Assembly (NCBI GenBank): GCA_964627305.1
Contig: CAZVHP010000001.1
Coordinates: forward strand, 186,001-250,000
DNA length: 64,000 nucleotides
Origin: WJKG01 sp964627305
GTDB taxonomy: Bacteria > Zixibacteria > MSB-5A5 > GN15 > FEB-12
Direction of reading: 5' to 3'
The position numbers were made by a program, and so were the translations under genes. A model generated the notes under the pieces. That model did not search any database, was not told where the DNA came from, and saw only the letters and a program-made list of their open reading frames with translations. Below are positions 1 to 9,164 of the stretch, piece after piece. The stretch's first letter is position 1. Every line of letters starts with the position of its first letter.

Positions 1-1
1 C

Positions 2-328
2 AAGGCTGACTCAGCGGATTATCTGGAGCTTATGGGGGAGTATCTGAATCACGTTCTCGACGAGGTCGAGAAGGCGGAGTCGCAGTCGATGCAGCTACTG
101 GGGCGCAACTGCCGGCATATTCTGCAGCTTCGGCTGAATCGCCTGAATGCCGCGTTTCTGAACGACATGCTGATTGCCCTGAAGACGATGGGATATGAGT
201 TCATTCCTTTGGATGAGGCCCTGAAAGATGAGCTGTACAGCCGGCCGGAGGCGTATTTCGAGTCGCGCGGCGTAGGCTATCTGGAGATGATTTTCTTCAG
301 CGATCCTGATCTGTTGCCGGCTGAATGA
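2..328 (+). CDS. Polysaccharide deacetylase family protein, C-terminal fragment
   Basis: This is the last 108 residues of a gene that begins before the window; the frame is open from base 2 to the TGA at 326-328. The segment MGYEFIPLDEAL followed by an aromatic, proline-containing tail resembles the C-terminal end of NodB-type polysaccharide deacetylases, where a GYxFVSLDEAL strand precedes the final helix. The catalytic His/Asp residues would lie upstream and cannot be seen, so the call rests only on the tail. An internal ATG at 32 is not a likely start because coding continues through it. Family assignment is moderate; substrate is unknown. Confidence 0.55.
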   Translation, partial: KADSADYLELMGEYLNHVLDEVEKAESQSMQLLGRNCRHILQLRLNRLNAAFLNDMLIALKTMGYEFIPLDEALKDELYSRPEAYFESRGVGYLEMIFFSDPDLLPAE

Positions 329-454
329 GGGGACGCATTTCGTTTCGGAGACGATTGTCCGCAAGATGTGACACAAACCTCATCTGCAGTTGTTATTATG
401 GTACGGCCTGGAGTAACCGATCCATAACATAGTAACAATGACAGGTGCCGGCTC

Positions 455-2746
455 ATGGAATCATACAAGGATGTAACCCTGACACAGAACGCGCTGGAGG
501 TCCTGAAGCGTCGGTATTTGCGTAAGGACGCCGAAGGTCGCGTGATCGAGACGCCGCGTGAGTTGTTTATCAGGGTGGCGCGGTTCATTGCAGAGGCCGA
601 CCGCAATTACGGCGGCGGTGATGATCAGGTGGAAGCATCGGCGCGGGAGTTTTACCGGCTGATGGTCGATCGGGAGTTTATGCCCAATTCGCCGACGCTG
701 ATGAATGCCGGACGGGAGTTAGGGCAGCTTTCGGCCTGTTTCGTTTTGCCGGTGGGGGACTCCATGGAGGAGATATTCGAGGCGGTAAAACACGCCGCGC
801 TGATTCACAAGTCCGGTGGCGGGACGGGTTTTTCCTTCTCGCGGTTGCGCCCGAGAAATTCTATTGTGGCGTCGACCTCCGGGGTGGCCTCGGGGCCGGT
901 CTCATTCATGAAGGTATTCAATGCCTCCACGGAGGCGGTCAAGCAGGGGGGGACGCGCCGCGGGGCCAATATGGGCATTTTGCGGGTGGACCATCCGGAT
1001 ATCATGGAGTTCATCAGGTGCAAGAATGACACCGGCGAGGTGACCAATTTCAACATCTCGGTGGCCATAACGGATGCGTTCATGCAGGCCCTTGACGGCG
1101 ACACTACCTATCCGTTGTACAATCCCCACACGCAGACAACCCACGTCGTCGACGGTCGCGAGGTGCACTTGTCCGCCCGGGAGGTGTTCGATCAGATCAT
1201 TGCGCATGCATGGCAGACCGGCGAGCCGGGCGTGATCTTCCTTGACAGGATCAACAGGGGCAATCCGACCCTGCCGTCAGAGCAGATCGAGGCTACCAAT
1301 CCCTGTGGCGAGCAGCCGTTGCCGCCGTATGACTCGTGCAATCTGGGATCGATCAATCTGGGGCGATTTGTCAGGGATCCGCTACCGGAGGACTACACGT
1401 CGTCGATGCCGGAGCGCGGGATCGATTTCGAGCGTCTGGGGCGGGCCATCCGGGCCGCAGTGCATTTCCTTGATAACGTGATAGACCAGAACAAATACCC
1501 CCTGCCGCGAATCGAGGAGCAGTCGAAGAAGAACCGTCGGATTGGACTCGGGATAATGGGCTGGGCCGATATGCTGGTCAAGCTGGGGTTGCCGTACAAC
1601 TGTGAGCGGGCTGTTCGACTGGCCGAACAGGTGATGGGATTTGTGCAAAGTGAGGGACACAAGGAGTCCTCGCACCTGGCCAAGACGCGGGGGAAGTTTC
1701 CTAACTGGGAAGGATCGATCTATGCCGAGCAGAATGTTGCCATGCGCAATGCTACGGTTACGACCATTGCGCCTACCGGCACGATCTCGATAATCGGCGG
1801 GTGTTCGTCCGGGATCGAGCCGTACTATGCGATCGCCTTCGAGCGCAATGTCATGGACGGTAGGCGGTTGGTGGAGGTCAACCCGCTTTTTGTGGAGCAG
1901 CTTAGGAAGCTTGGATACTATTCTGATGAGCTTGTGGAGCAGATCTCGGGGGCGCGATCGCTCAGGTATATCGAAGGTGTCCCGGAGAGCCTGAGAGCAC
2001 TTTTTCTGACCGCGGCTGATGTCAGCCCCTCGGATCATGTTCTCATGCAGGCGGCCTTCCAGAGGGAGTGCGATTCATCGGTATCGAAGACAATCAACTT
2101 CGAGGAGTCAGCATCGATAGCCGACGTCCGCCAGGCGTTCGTTCAGGCGTATCGCCGGGGATGCAAGGGGGTCACGGTCTACCGCGACAATTCGCGCCCG
2201 CATCAGGTGCTCTCGACCGGCCGGCAGTCTGAGCACGGCACCGGTGGCTCTCAGGCCAGTCCGCAAGAGCTCCCGCAGGAGGTAGGGCCGCGTCCGGCGA
2301 CAGTGGCTCCACGCCCGGCTGTGCTCAAGGGCATGACCGAGAAGATCAGGACCGGCTACGGGAACCTGTATGTGACAGTCAATACGCGCGATGGCAAGCC
2401 GTTCGAGGTGTTCGCGCACATTGGTCGTTCCGGGTACTCGACTATGGCCGATACCGAGGCTATCTGCCGGTTGATCTCGCTGGCCCTGCGTTCGGGGGTA
2501 CCGGTTGAGGCTGTAATCAGGCAGCTTCGGGGGATCGGCGGGGCAAGCCAGGTGTTCAGTGGGGGTGCGCGGGTATCCTCAATCCCAGATGCCATTGCGC
2601 AGGTCTTGCACAGATGGTCTGACCGCAGCACTGATCCGAAACCACAGGAGACCGGTGCCGCCGAGATCTGCCCGCAGTGCAGCGGCGCCATGTTTTTTGT
2701 CTCGGGATGCTGGTCCTGCCCATCTTGTGGTTATTCTACCTGTTGA
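455..2746 (+). CDS. nrdJ: Adenosylcobalamin-dependent (class II) ribonucleotide reductase
   Basis: Reduces ribonucleotides to deoxyribonucleotides using an adenosylcobalamin-derived thiyl radical, without needing oxygen. The 763-residue protein has the ATP-cone-free class II layout: the MPNSPTLMNAG segment, Cys95 in the SACFVLP strand (expected disulfide partner), the glycine-rich GGGTGFSFSRLRP loop, and the active-site NPCGE at residues 282-286 with Cys284 as the thiyl radical site. A TSCPD domain follows near residues 620-700 and the extreme C terminus is Cys-rich (CPQC, CPSC, terminal C), which fits a redox/zinc tail that re-reduces the active site. A weak AGGTG lies 8-9 bases before the ATG. 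I saw no B12-riboswitch-like fold in the 126-base upstream gap. Confidence 0.96.
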   Translation: MESYKDVTLTQNALEVLKRRYLRKDAEGRVIETPRELFIRVARFIAEADRNYGGGDDQVEASAREFYRLMVDREFMPNSPTLMNAGRELGQLSACFVLPVGDSMEEIFEAVKHAALIHKSGGGTGFSFSRLRPRNSIVASTSGVASGPVSFMKVFNASTEAVKQGGTRRGANMGILRVDHPDIMEFIRCKNDTGEVTNFNISVAITDAFMQALDGDTTYPLYNPHTQTTHVVDGREVHLSAREVFDQIIAHAWQTGEPGVIFLDRINRGNPTLPSEQIEATNPCGEQPLPPYDSCNLGSINLGRFVRDPLPEDYTSSMPERGIDFERLGRAIRAAVHFLDNVIDQNKYPLPRIEEQSKKNRRIGLGIMGWADMLVKLGLPYNCERAVRLAEQVMGFVQSEGHKESSHLAKTRGKFPNWEGSIYAEQNVAMRNATVTTIAPTGTISIIGGCSSGIEPYYAIAFERNVMDGRRLVEVNPLFVEQLRKLGYYSDELVEQISGARSLRYIEGVPESLRALFLTAADVSPSDHVLMQAAFQRECDSSVSKTINFEESASIADVRQAFVQAYRRGCKGVTVYRDNSRPHQVLSTGRQSEHGTGGSQASPQELPQEVGPRPATVAPRPAVLKGMTEKIRTGYGNLYVTVNTRDGKPFEVFAHIGRSGYSTMADTEAICRLISLALRSGVPVEAVIRQLRGIGGASQVFSGGARVSSIPDAIAQVLHRWSDRSTDPKPQETGAAEICPQCSGAMFFVSGCWSCPSCGYSTC

Positions 2747-2815
2747 TTCTGCCGATACCAAAAGGGATAAGGAACGTCGGGCCGAGGTCCGCAGAACCGA
2801 CATTGGCGGAAGGTT

Positions 2816-3457
2816 ATGGCAACCAGTCAATTCATCCCGGTCGGTCGTACGTCACTGGTCAAGAAGGGCCATCTGGCACTTCAGGTCCAGACAGAGTATG
2901 CCTACCGGCCGTATGTACGCATAACGACCACGATCAGCACTGATGGTCGAGTTATCCACAAGGTGGAACGCAAACTCGATCGCGCCATTGATTCCGCCGA
3001 GGAGCAGGCCAGTCTTCAGCGCTACATGGCCCGCCAGCACGATGAAGTTATGGCGGTTCTGAACGAAACGTCGCTCGAGGCTACTCTGGGCCTGGTAGAC
3101 AGCCAGCCTGATCGGGCGCGGGCGCGCTCGTTGCAGGAGGCCTTCCGTGAAATCAGGGGTGTTGAGCGTGTGTTCCGGCTGGATAACGAGGGGAATTTCG
3201 TCGGCGAGCACACGACGCGGGAATTCAAGCGGGCCTTTGCACCGGTGTTCAGGAATCTACGGGAACTGATGGATGTCTTCTGTCTGATACCGGGCAGCGG
3301 CGGCGTCCGCGAGCGCGGTGTCTATGAGGTGGAAGCAGGGCGGCTGTATTTTGCTTCGTCGGGCAAGGAGTGCTTCTTCATTATCGCAGATCCCCTTCGG
3401 TCGGTCGACAGCTACGAGGCGGCTATTCGCGAGGTTCTCAACCGTACTTCCGCCTAA
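2816..3457 (+). CDS. Conserved hypothetical, possible roadblock/LC7-like protein
   Basis: A 213-residue soluble protein without signal peptide or membrane segments, 69 bases after nrdJ and with a GGAAGG ribosome site before the ATG. The C-terminal part (about residues 105-213) alternates helices and strands (a VFRLDNEGNFVG strand pair, a long helix with RNLRELMDVFCLIPGS, then LYFASSGKECFFIIAD), an arrangement that resembles roadblock/LC7 domains, the small regulators of Ras-like GTPases. The N-terminal half holds an unrelated beta-rich start and a charged helix. No GTPase partner is encoded nearby. The family call is tentative; coding itself is well supported by codon structure and spacing. 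Confidence 0.6.
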   Translation: MATSQFIPVGRTSLVKKGHLALQVQTEYAYRPYVRITTTISTDGRVIHKVERKLDRAIDSAEEQASLQRYMARQHDEVMAVLNETSLEATLGLVDSQPDRARARSLQEAFREIRGVERVFRLDNEGNFVGEHTTREFKRAFAPVFRNLRELMDVFCLIPGSGGVRERGVYEVEAGRLYFASSGKECFFIIADPLRSVDSYEAAIREVLNRTSA

Positions 3458-3980
3458 GGGGGCGTTGCCCCACCATTCCTGTCCACGCGTCTTGTCAATC
3501 GAGGGCTGTTCTCTGCCGTGAAACTGACGAGGCAGGCACAGGTGCAAGGGGGCGTTACCCCTTCATCTCAGATCTGCGCGCATTGGCATTCGTGTCCATC
3601 GAGGGGCTTTGGTAATGGTCAGCTGATCGCGTGGTCTGGAAGTCGGGGTGGGGCCGGTGTGACAAAAAAATGGAGAGGCGAACAATTTGAAACAGGCTCC
3701 ACGTTAACCACGGTAAAGGGTTTTTACAGCCACTTCTTGCATCTTGTTTTCGCTACCGCATGGCGGGTCACGGCGTACACTCAGCGTCGAAGAGACAACC
3801 TTCATAAGCCTGGTGTTAGAGACTTTCAAATGGTTCACTCTCTCCACATCTTTGTATACGTACAATATCAACAGGGCCGCAGGGTATGCAATATATTTTT
3901 TCGTTAATTGTCATTTGTCGGCGCAGATAGTATGTTTGATGCACAGAAGCGGCGATTGTGACTGTTGGAGAGAGTGCGTG
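3458..3980. other. Intergenic region with short GGGGC...GCCCC repeats
   Basis: More than 500 bases without a convincing gene. Just after the stop of the preceding gene lies AAGGGGGCGTTGCCCC at 3456-3471 and a near copy, AAGGGGGCGTTACCCC, at 3546-3561, exactly 90 bases apart; each can fold into a tiny GC hairpin. Similar ATCGAGG(G)GCT words follow both copies. From about 3660 to 3960 the sequence becomes AT-richer and ends in the acpS promoter. Open frames across it have atypical codon choice and no recognisable motifs. Confidence 0.5.
3908..3936 (+). promoter_or_regulatory. Candidate sigma-70-type promoter of acpS
   Basis: TTGTCA at 3908-3913 and TATGTT at 3931-3936 with a 17-base spacer. 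Transcription would begin near 3943, giving a leader of about 38 bases before the acpS ATG. Based only on match to the consensus. Confidence 0.5.
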
Positions 3981-4388
3981 ATGGTGCGTGGTATTGGGGT
4001 TGATGTTACACAGGTGGATCGTATCGACAAGGCGTACAGGCGGTTCGGCGGACGATTCGTGGATCGTCTGCTGGGTGCACAGGAGAAGCACGAGCTAAAG
4101 AAGCGCCGGGACCCGTTAATGTTTCTGGCGGGCCGATTTGCCGCCAAGGAGGCGCTGATCAAGGCTTTGGCCACTCTGTTGACATGGCGCCCGGCGTGGG
4201 CAGAGCTGCAGGTGCTGGCGGGCAGCGGTGGCCGTCCGGTGATTGTGGTGGATTGCGACCGACTGGGTCTTCCGGCAGACCTCAGATTCCATGTGTCAAT
4301 TGGTCATGAGCGAATGTATGCCGTGGCGGTTGTTATTGTCGAGGGGGCTGATCAGTCGTCACAGGATCTGCGGCAGTCTGCAAAGTGA
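3981..4388 (+). CDS. acpS: Holo-[acyl-carrier-protein] synthase
   Basis: Transfers 4-phosphopantetheine from coenzyme A to the acyl carrier protein, activating it for fatty acid synthesis. The 135-residue protein begins GIGVDVTQVDRI with Asp8 and continues to GRFAAKEALIKAL with Glu57, the two Mg-binding residues of AcpS-type transferases. Length fits the family (120-140). A longer open frame begins at 3744 but only the part from the ATG at 3981, preceded by GGAGAGAG, matches the family. The gene ends 11 bases from the convergent kinase gene, leaving no room for separate terminators. Confidence 0.93.
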   Translation: MVRGIGVDVTQVDRIDKAYRRFGGRFVDRLLGAQEKHELKKRRDPLMFLAGRFAAKEALIKALATLLTWRPAWAELQVLAGSGGRPVIVVDCDRLGLPADLRFHVSIGHERMYAVAVVIVEGADQSSQDLRQSAK

Positions 4389-4399
4389 GAAGGTACTGC

Positions 4400-6094
4400 T
4401 TATCCGGCAACCGACGCCGGAACGGACTGGGGGACAGGGCTGGCCAGGGGGAAGTCAATTCGGATAGTGGTTCCCCTGCCGACGGCGGAACTGATGTGCA
4501 GGACGCCCTGGTGGCTGTCAATGATACGTTTGCAGACCACCAGACCGTAGCCGTGGCCGTCTTTCTTGGTTGTAAATCGCTCATTGAAGGCCTTTTCCAG
4601 CAGGGCCGGTTCGATGCCCGACCCGGTATCGGTGATGGAAAACGAGAACTGCTGTCCGTTCGGCTCAAGTTCGACCTGAGCGGAAATCTCGCGGTGCTCA
4701 CAGTCGCGGGTAGCGTCGGCGGCGTTGTTGAACAGGTTGTACAGAAGCTGCTGGATGTGGGTATTGTCGGCCTCGAAGGGGATGCTTTCGGGAAGCTCGC
4801 GAAGCTCCAGGGTGACGCCCTTGAAGCGCTTCTGAGGACGCAGGTAGTCGACCACCTCCGTCAGCAGTCGGGCAAAGCAGAGGACCTCCTTGGAGGTTGA
4901 GATTGACCGCAGATCCATCAGGTTGCTGGTGAAGGTCTTGATTTTGTCGACGTTTTCCTCGATGGCGCGCAGGTACTTGTCGAGTCCCTCAATGCTGTTC
5001 TTGCTGACCTGATGCTGCAGCAGGGAGAGGTTACCGGCGACGACTCCCAGAAAGTTGTTCAGTTCATGACCGATCTCGGCTGACATTTCTCCCTTCGTGG
5101 CCATTTTCTCAAGCTGAATAGTCTCATCCTGGAGGGCTTTGAGGCGCTGATAGGCCGCCTGGGTTTCGTCGAGTAATTCCAGGTTTTCCAGCGAGATAGC
5201 GAGCTGAGCGGCGCTGAGGTTGAGCAGTTTCAGGGAGGCTTTCACGGAGGCCGAGGAGCTGTCACCGAGTTGGATGATCAGCAGGCCGTAGAGCCGGTCG
5301 GCGCGCTTTATGGGGACAGTGGCGGTTTGAGCGACGTGAGAGAACCACTCCTTGTAGATGTCGCCCGCCGCGGGGCAGGTTTGTGCCATGCGGTGCAGGG
5401 GGTGTTCCTCGAAACTGGCTGTCAGCAGCGGTTCGTTGAACTCGCCGGGGTTCAGGTCCGCCAGCGCCGCGGAGATTTGCTCATCAGGAACCTGGCGGTC
5501 GGCGACGGATTCATCGACGATGGCAAAGACCTGGAAATCGCTGTTGTCTTTGGACCAGTGGAGAACCACTCCCCGGTCGGCGTCGGAGTGAACCAGGGCG
5601 AATCGCAGGGATTCTATCAGCAGAGACCGTTTGTCGCCGACTTCATAGAGCACTTGGTTCAGGTCGCTGAGGTGCTCGAGGTGCGAGTCAGAATCAGACT
5701 TTGCTACCTGCTCACGCAGCGCGAAGGCCTGCTGGACGGCCTGACGCATTTCGTGCAGTTCAAACGGTTTCATGATGTAGTCCACAGCGCCCTGCTTGAT
5801 CGCATCCTTGGCCGAATCCAGGTTGGCGAAAGCGGTCATGAAGATGATACTGATGCCGGGCTGGATTTTCCGCGCCCGCGAGACAAGTTCGATGCCGTCC
5901 ATCTTGGGCATGCGGATATCGGAAATGATCAGGTCGAATTCCTGCGCTTCCATGAGGGCCAGGGCTTCCTTGCCGTTGGTGGCCATCGAGAGTGTGTAGC
6001 CGTCCTCTTCAAGGGCTTCCTTGACGAGAGAGACGACAACTAACTCATCGTCTACCACCAGTATCCGTGAATGGGACCGGTCGTTGTCAGTCAT
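4400..6094 (-). CDS. Receiver-GAF-histidine kinase hybrid protein
   Basis: A soluble 564-residue signalling protein. An N-terminal receiver domain (about 10-125) has the acidic pair Asp15/Asp16, phosphoacceptor Asp59 in DLIISDIRMPK, and a KPF loop Lys. A GAF-like region (about 150-320) follows, then a HisKA helix with His343 in EIGHELNNF and an HATPase domain with NNAADA and DTGSGIEPALLEKAF boxes. Having the receiver first suggests it takes phosphate from another kinase and answers with its own kinase activity, so it may form the second layer of a relay. It is the last gene of the four-gene minus-strand operon, 36 bases after the single-domain receiver gene. No DNA-binding output domain is present. 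Confidence 0.9.
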   Translation of the reverse strand: MTDNDRSHSRILVVDDELVVVSLVKEALEEDGYTLSMATNGKEALALMEAQEFDLIISDIRMPKMDGIELVSRARKIQPGISIIFMTAFANLDSAKDAIKQGAVDYIMKPFELHEMRQAVQQAFALREQVAKSDSDSHLEHLSDLNQVLYEVGDKRSLLIESLRFALVHSDADRGVVLHWSKDNSDFQVFAIVDESVADRQVPDEQISAALADLNPGEFNEPLLTASFEEHPLHRMAQTCPAAGDIYKEWFSHVAQTATVPIKRADRLYGLLIIQLGDSSSASVKASLKLLNLSAAQLAISLENLELLDETQAAYQRLKALQDETIQLEKMATKGEMSAEIGHELNNFLGVVAGNLSLLQHQVSKNSIEGLDKYLRAIEENVDKIKTFTSNLMDLRSISTSKEVLCFARLLTEVVDYLRPQKRFKGVTLELRELPESIPFEADNTHIQQLLYNLFNNAADATRDCEHREISAQVELEPNGQQFSFSITDTGSGIEPALLEKAFNERFTTKKDGHGYGLVVCKRIIDSHQGVLHISSAVGRGTTIRIDFPLASPVPQSVPASVAG

Positions 6095-6130
6095 GGCGCT
6101 TTCCTGTGCCCCTTCCTGTGCCGAAGGAGG

Positions 6131-6508
6131 TCAGTCGATAGCCTCGCCGAGGACCGTGCTGACCACCTCCTTGAGTTGCTTGATGCTAAACGGCTTGGCC
6201 AGCAGGGAATCCGGTGAGGTTTCTCTGCTGCTGGAGGCCGAGTACATCCCCAGGTAGCCCGATATCACGATCACCTTCGTGTTGGGCTTATGGGCTTTCA
6301 CATATTTGACGACTTCCTCGCCGGTAACCCGGGGCATTTTCATATCGGTGATGACCAGGTCGAAATCGGTATCTTTGAGTCGTTCAAGAGCTTCCTGGCC
6401 ATCGACGGCGCAGGATACTTCGAACAGGTCCTCAAGGACCTCATCGAGGAAGTCGCGGATCACCTCTTCATCGTCGACTATCAATATTGTCTTACGCTTC
6501 ATAGTCAC
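6131..6508 (-). CDS. Single-domain response regulator (CheY-like)
   Basis: A 125-residue receiver domain with nothing attached: Asp12/Asp13, phosphoacceptor Asp55 in DLVITDMKMPR, a conserved Ser in VIVISG and Lys in AKPF. It probably shuttles phosphate between the upstream membrane kinase and the downstream receiver-kinase. The start is either GTG at 6508, overlapping the kinase TGA as GTGA with GGAG five bases upstream, or ATG at 6502, which would give the more usual MKRKTILIVDDE beginning; both are translationally coupled. Lacks any output domain. Confidence 0.92.
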   Translation of the reverse strand: MTMKRKTILIVDDEEVIRDFLDEVLEDLFEVSCAVDGQEALERLKDTDFDLVITDMKMPRVTGEEVVKYVKAHKPNTKVIVISGYLGMYSASSSRETSPDSLLAKPFSIKQLKEVVSTVLGEAID

Positions 6509-8208
6509 TGCTGCTCCGAGTCTGAGGCCGACGATATGGGCGAACCCATATCAAGGTTATCGGACGCGTCCGGGGTCTCCTGAACCGGCACAATGACGGT
6601 GAAAGTGGTACCCAGACCGGGTGTCGAATCTACCAGGATCTCGCCGTTGTGGTCGCGAATGATGCCGTAGCTGACAGAGAGTCCAAGCCCGGTGCCCTTG
6701 CCGACTTCCTTGGTCGTGAAGAAGGGCTCGAAGAGCTTTCCGAGGTTCTCCGGAGGGATACCGACTCCCTGGTCGATTACTTTGACGGCGACCGACGGTT
6801 TGCCGGTAGACTCGCTGGTGACCGGACCGGTGCACACTCTGATCGTTGAATCTGCCGGCGAGGCGTGCATGGCGTTGATAACGAGATTGGTGATCACCTG
6901 CTGAAGTTGTCCTGAGTTCCCCTTGATGTCAGGGAGGTTGCTGTCGAGTTCAAGAGTCAGTTCAATCTGGTTCATACTCAGTTGGTGTTCCACAAAGGTG
7001 CATGTATCCTTGACAACGTTGTTAAGGTTTACCGTATCGAAGTCGGACGTCCTGGAGGATCGCGAGAAGCGCAGGAGGTTCTGTACAATGGTCTTGCAGC
7101 GTCTGGCCTGAGTCTCGATATCGGTTAGGTAACGCTTATAGGCCGCGATTTCTTTCTCGCCGGTCTTTCCGGCCGGGGTTTTGTTGAGCTTTTCCAGTGT
7201 AAACTGGGCGAATCCGAGAATGCCGCCAAGGGGGTTGTTTAGTTCGTGGGCGACTCCAGCCGCCAGTTGGCCAATGGCGCTCATCTTTTCGGACTGTACC
7301 AATTGTGCCTGAGTCTGCTCCAGTTCCTCTGTGCGTTCGATAATCATCGCCTCGAGGTTGCGGTTGTAGTCCTCGATCTCCTGTCGCGATTGCTGCAGTG
7401 ACTCAATCATTTGGTTGAAGGTGTGTCCTAATTGTCCGATTTCATCGTTTTGTCTGACAGCTACTCGCTGGGTGAGATCGCCGCGTGAGACGCGGTTGGT
7501 GACGTCGACCAGCTCCTGAACCGGGTCGGTGATGATACGCACCAGCAGCGTCATGAGTATCATGGCCAGCAAGGCAACGGCCAGCGTGACCTGTATAGCA
7601 ACTGTGGAGGCGTCGGCGATGGACTGATTGACCTGTTTGAGCGACAGGAAGATGGTGATGGTGCCGATCTCCTCGAGCACGAAGTTATGAACCAGCGAGG
7701 AGTCATAGTACTGCGTGATGCCGAGGTTCTCACGGTCGATTCTCTCGATGCGGGAGACCACGGGTCTTATGTATCTTATGAACTCTCCCAACTGCGGAAG
7801 CTCAACGTAGTAGTCCTGATCGGAATAGTGCTGCTGCTGAAGGTCTTCGGTCTCAACAGATCTGATGAGCCTGATGTTCTCCGGTGGTCGCGTCCCGATC
7901 TCTGAAAGAACGCGTCCCTCATCGTTCTTGATGACGGCGTAATGGATGTCCTCGAAGGCCTCAAGCTGCTTGAGTACCTCGTCCAGCTCGTAGGTGGATT
8001 CGAACAGGACTCCGCTTTCAGACTGCATGGCCAGAAGGCGGGTCAGCGTCTCACCGCTGGCTTCCAGTTCGCGACGGTATCCCTCGCTCTGCCGTTTGAT
8101 CAGGTAGCTTGAGATAATGACGATGCACCCGATGAGCAGGATAGAGAAGGAGACGACAAACTTGGCGCGGATGCCCACATGCCTATGAAACTGCAGCCAG
8201 GTCCTCAT
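6505..8208 (-). CDS. Membrane sensor histidine kinase with HAMP domain
   Basis: A 567-residue inner-membrane kinase. TM1 spans about residues 16-37 and TM2 about 203-225, enclosing a periplasmic sensor region of roughly 160 residues with no clear family match by eye. HAMP (about 226-276) leads by a coiled coil into HisKA with His321 in GVAHELNNPLGG, then the HATPase domain with N, G1 and G2 boxes (NAMHAS, VIDQGVGIP, GTGLGLS). Its ATG overlaps the stop of the binding-protein gene as ATGA, and its own stop overlaps the receiver start, so the three proteins are likely made in fixed proportion. The binding protein is therefore the likely ligand-presenting partner. Confidence 0.93.
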   Translation of the reverse strand: MRTWLQFHRHVGIRAKFVVSFSILLIGCIVIISSYLIKRQSEGYRRELEASGETLTRLLAMQSESGVLFESTYELDEVLKQLEAFEDIHYAVIKNDEGRVLSEIGTRPPENIRLIRSVETEDLQQQHYSDQDYYVELPQLGEFIRYIRPVVSRIERIDRENLGITQYYDSSLVHNFVLEEIGTITIFLSLKQVNQSIADASTVAIQVTLAVALLAMILMTLLVRIITDPVQELVDVTNRVSRGDLTQRVAVRQNDEIGQLGHTFNQMIESLQQSRQEIEDYNRNLEAMIIERTEELEQTQAQLVQSEKMSAIGQLAAGVAHELNNPLGGILGFAQFTLEKLNKTPAGKTGEKEIAAYKRYLTDIETQARRCKTIVQNLLRFSRSSRTSDFDTVNLNNVVKDTCTFVEHQLSMNQIELTLELDSNLPDIKGNSGQLQQVITNLVINAMHASPADSTIRVCTGPVTSESTGKPSVAVKVIDQGVGIPPENLGKLFEPFFTTKEVGKGTGLGLSVSYGIIRDHNGEILVDSTPGLGTTFTVIVPVQETPDASDNLDMGSPISSASDSEQQ

Positions 8209-9164
8209 CGGTAGACCTCCTTGGCGACAGCTACGAGTTCATCAGGGATTGTCACATCGATGTGTTTGGCGGTGTTTTCGTTGTAGTGGAACCATATGAC
8301 GTCGGCATTGGTCACAGCGATGGTGTCGGGTCTGGCCCCGGCCAGGATCTTGTTGGCGATCTCCCCGGCCTGGAAACCGACGGCTTTGTAATCAAAATCA
8401 AGGGCGAAGAGAGCACCCGACTCGACCACATTGCGGGAGAATCCCATGAAGGGTATCCGCTTGCGCAAGGCGTTGAGCAGGATGAAGCGGGTGGATTTAG
8501 ATGAGAACAGGTTGGGGTCGGCCACTGACCAGATGCCTTCGACGACCGACGCCAAAGAGTCGATGGCTCCCGGCAGGTCTTTGTTGGACTCCACCAGCAA
8601 AGGGACTAAAGTCATTCCCTGCCTGGCAGCGATCTCGCGCGCCGGGGGAATCAAGTCGGCAGTGTTGTGAGTGTAGAGCACGCCGAGTCGTTTGATGTTG
8701 GGAATGATCCGCTTGAAATAGGAGAACTGGACTTCAGTCGGGATGTTCAGTGAGGCACCCGTGATGTTGCCGCCCGGCTGCTGAAGCGAGTTCACAAACC
8801 CCGAGAGCACCGGGTATTTGACGGCGCAGAAGACAATCGGGATATCGACGAAATTGTCGCGTGCCAGGCGGGTTGCTGACGATCCGACCGTGACGATGAC
8901 CTGGGGCTGCAGGACCTTAATCGAGTCGATAACCTGCCGATCCGACTCCGATATGAAACTGACCGCAAGCACGTGAAATTCGGCATCGGGGTGCTGGCGC
9001 TTCACTATCGTTCTGACACCCTGAACGGAGCGGCTGGTTGCGGTCATGTCGTCGCCCTTCAGAATGACGATATTTTTGCTCCTGGCATAGGCGTTGTCGG
9101 TCCAGGCGACAAGGCATACGACCGCCAAGAGCCAGAGAACGAATGTGCTGTTGCGTCTGGTCAA
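8205..9164 (-). CDS. Orphan ABC-type periplasmic binding protein (ABC_sub_bind family)
   Basis: A 319-residue exported protein with a signal peptide (basic start, then TFVLWLLAVVCLVAWTDNAYA). The two-lobed alternation of motifs such as VIVTVGSSATRLA, DIPIVFCAV and GGNITGASLNIPTEVQ matches the PF04392-type substrate-binding family, members of which usually sit beside ABC permeases. Here there is no permease or ATPase; instead the gene overlaps the sensor kinase by four bases and is first in the operon. The simplest reading is a periplasmic ligand receptor that docks on the kinase sensor domain. Ligand unknown; aromatic amino acids are known for some relatives. Confidence 0.85.
   Translation of the reverse strand: MTRRNSTFVLWLLAVVCLVAWTDNAYARSKNIVILKGDDMTATSRSVQGVRTIVKRQHPDAEFHVLAVSFISESDRQVIDSIKVLQPQVIVTVGSSATRLARDNFVDIPIVFCAVKYPVLSGFVNSLQQPGGNITGASLNIPTEVQFSYFKRIIPNIKRLGVLYTHNTADLIPPAREIAARQGMTLVPLLVESNKDLPGAIDSLASVVEGIWSVADPNLFSSKSTRFILLNALRKRIPFMGFSRNVVESGALFALDFDYKAVGFQAGEIANKILAGARPDTIAVTNADVIWFHYNENTAKHIDVTIPDELVAVAKEVYR

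Noticed and set aside
329..454. Cobalamin riboswitch before nrdJ
   Set aside because: Looked for the B12-box and pairing helices expected of a B12-regulated gene; nothing convincing in 126 bases.
3744..3980. Longer N terminus for acpS
   Set aside because: The upstream frame holds no family sequence and the promoter at 3908-3936 lies inside it.
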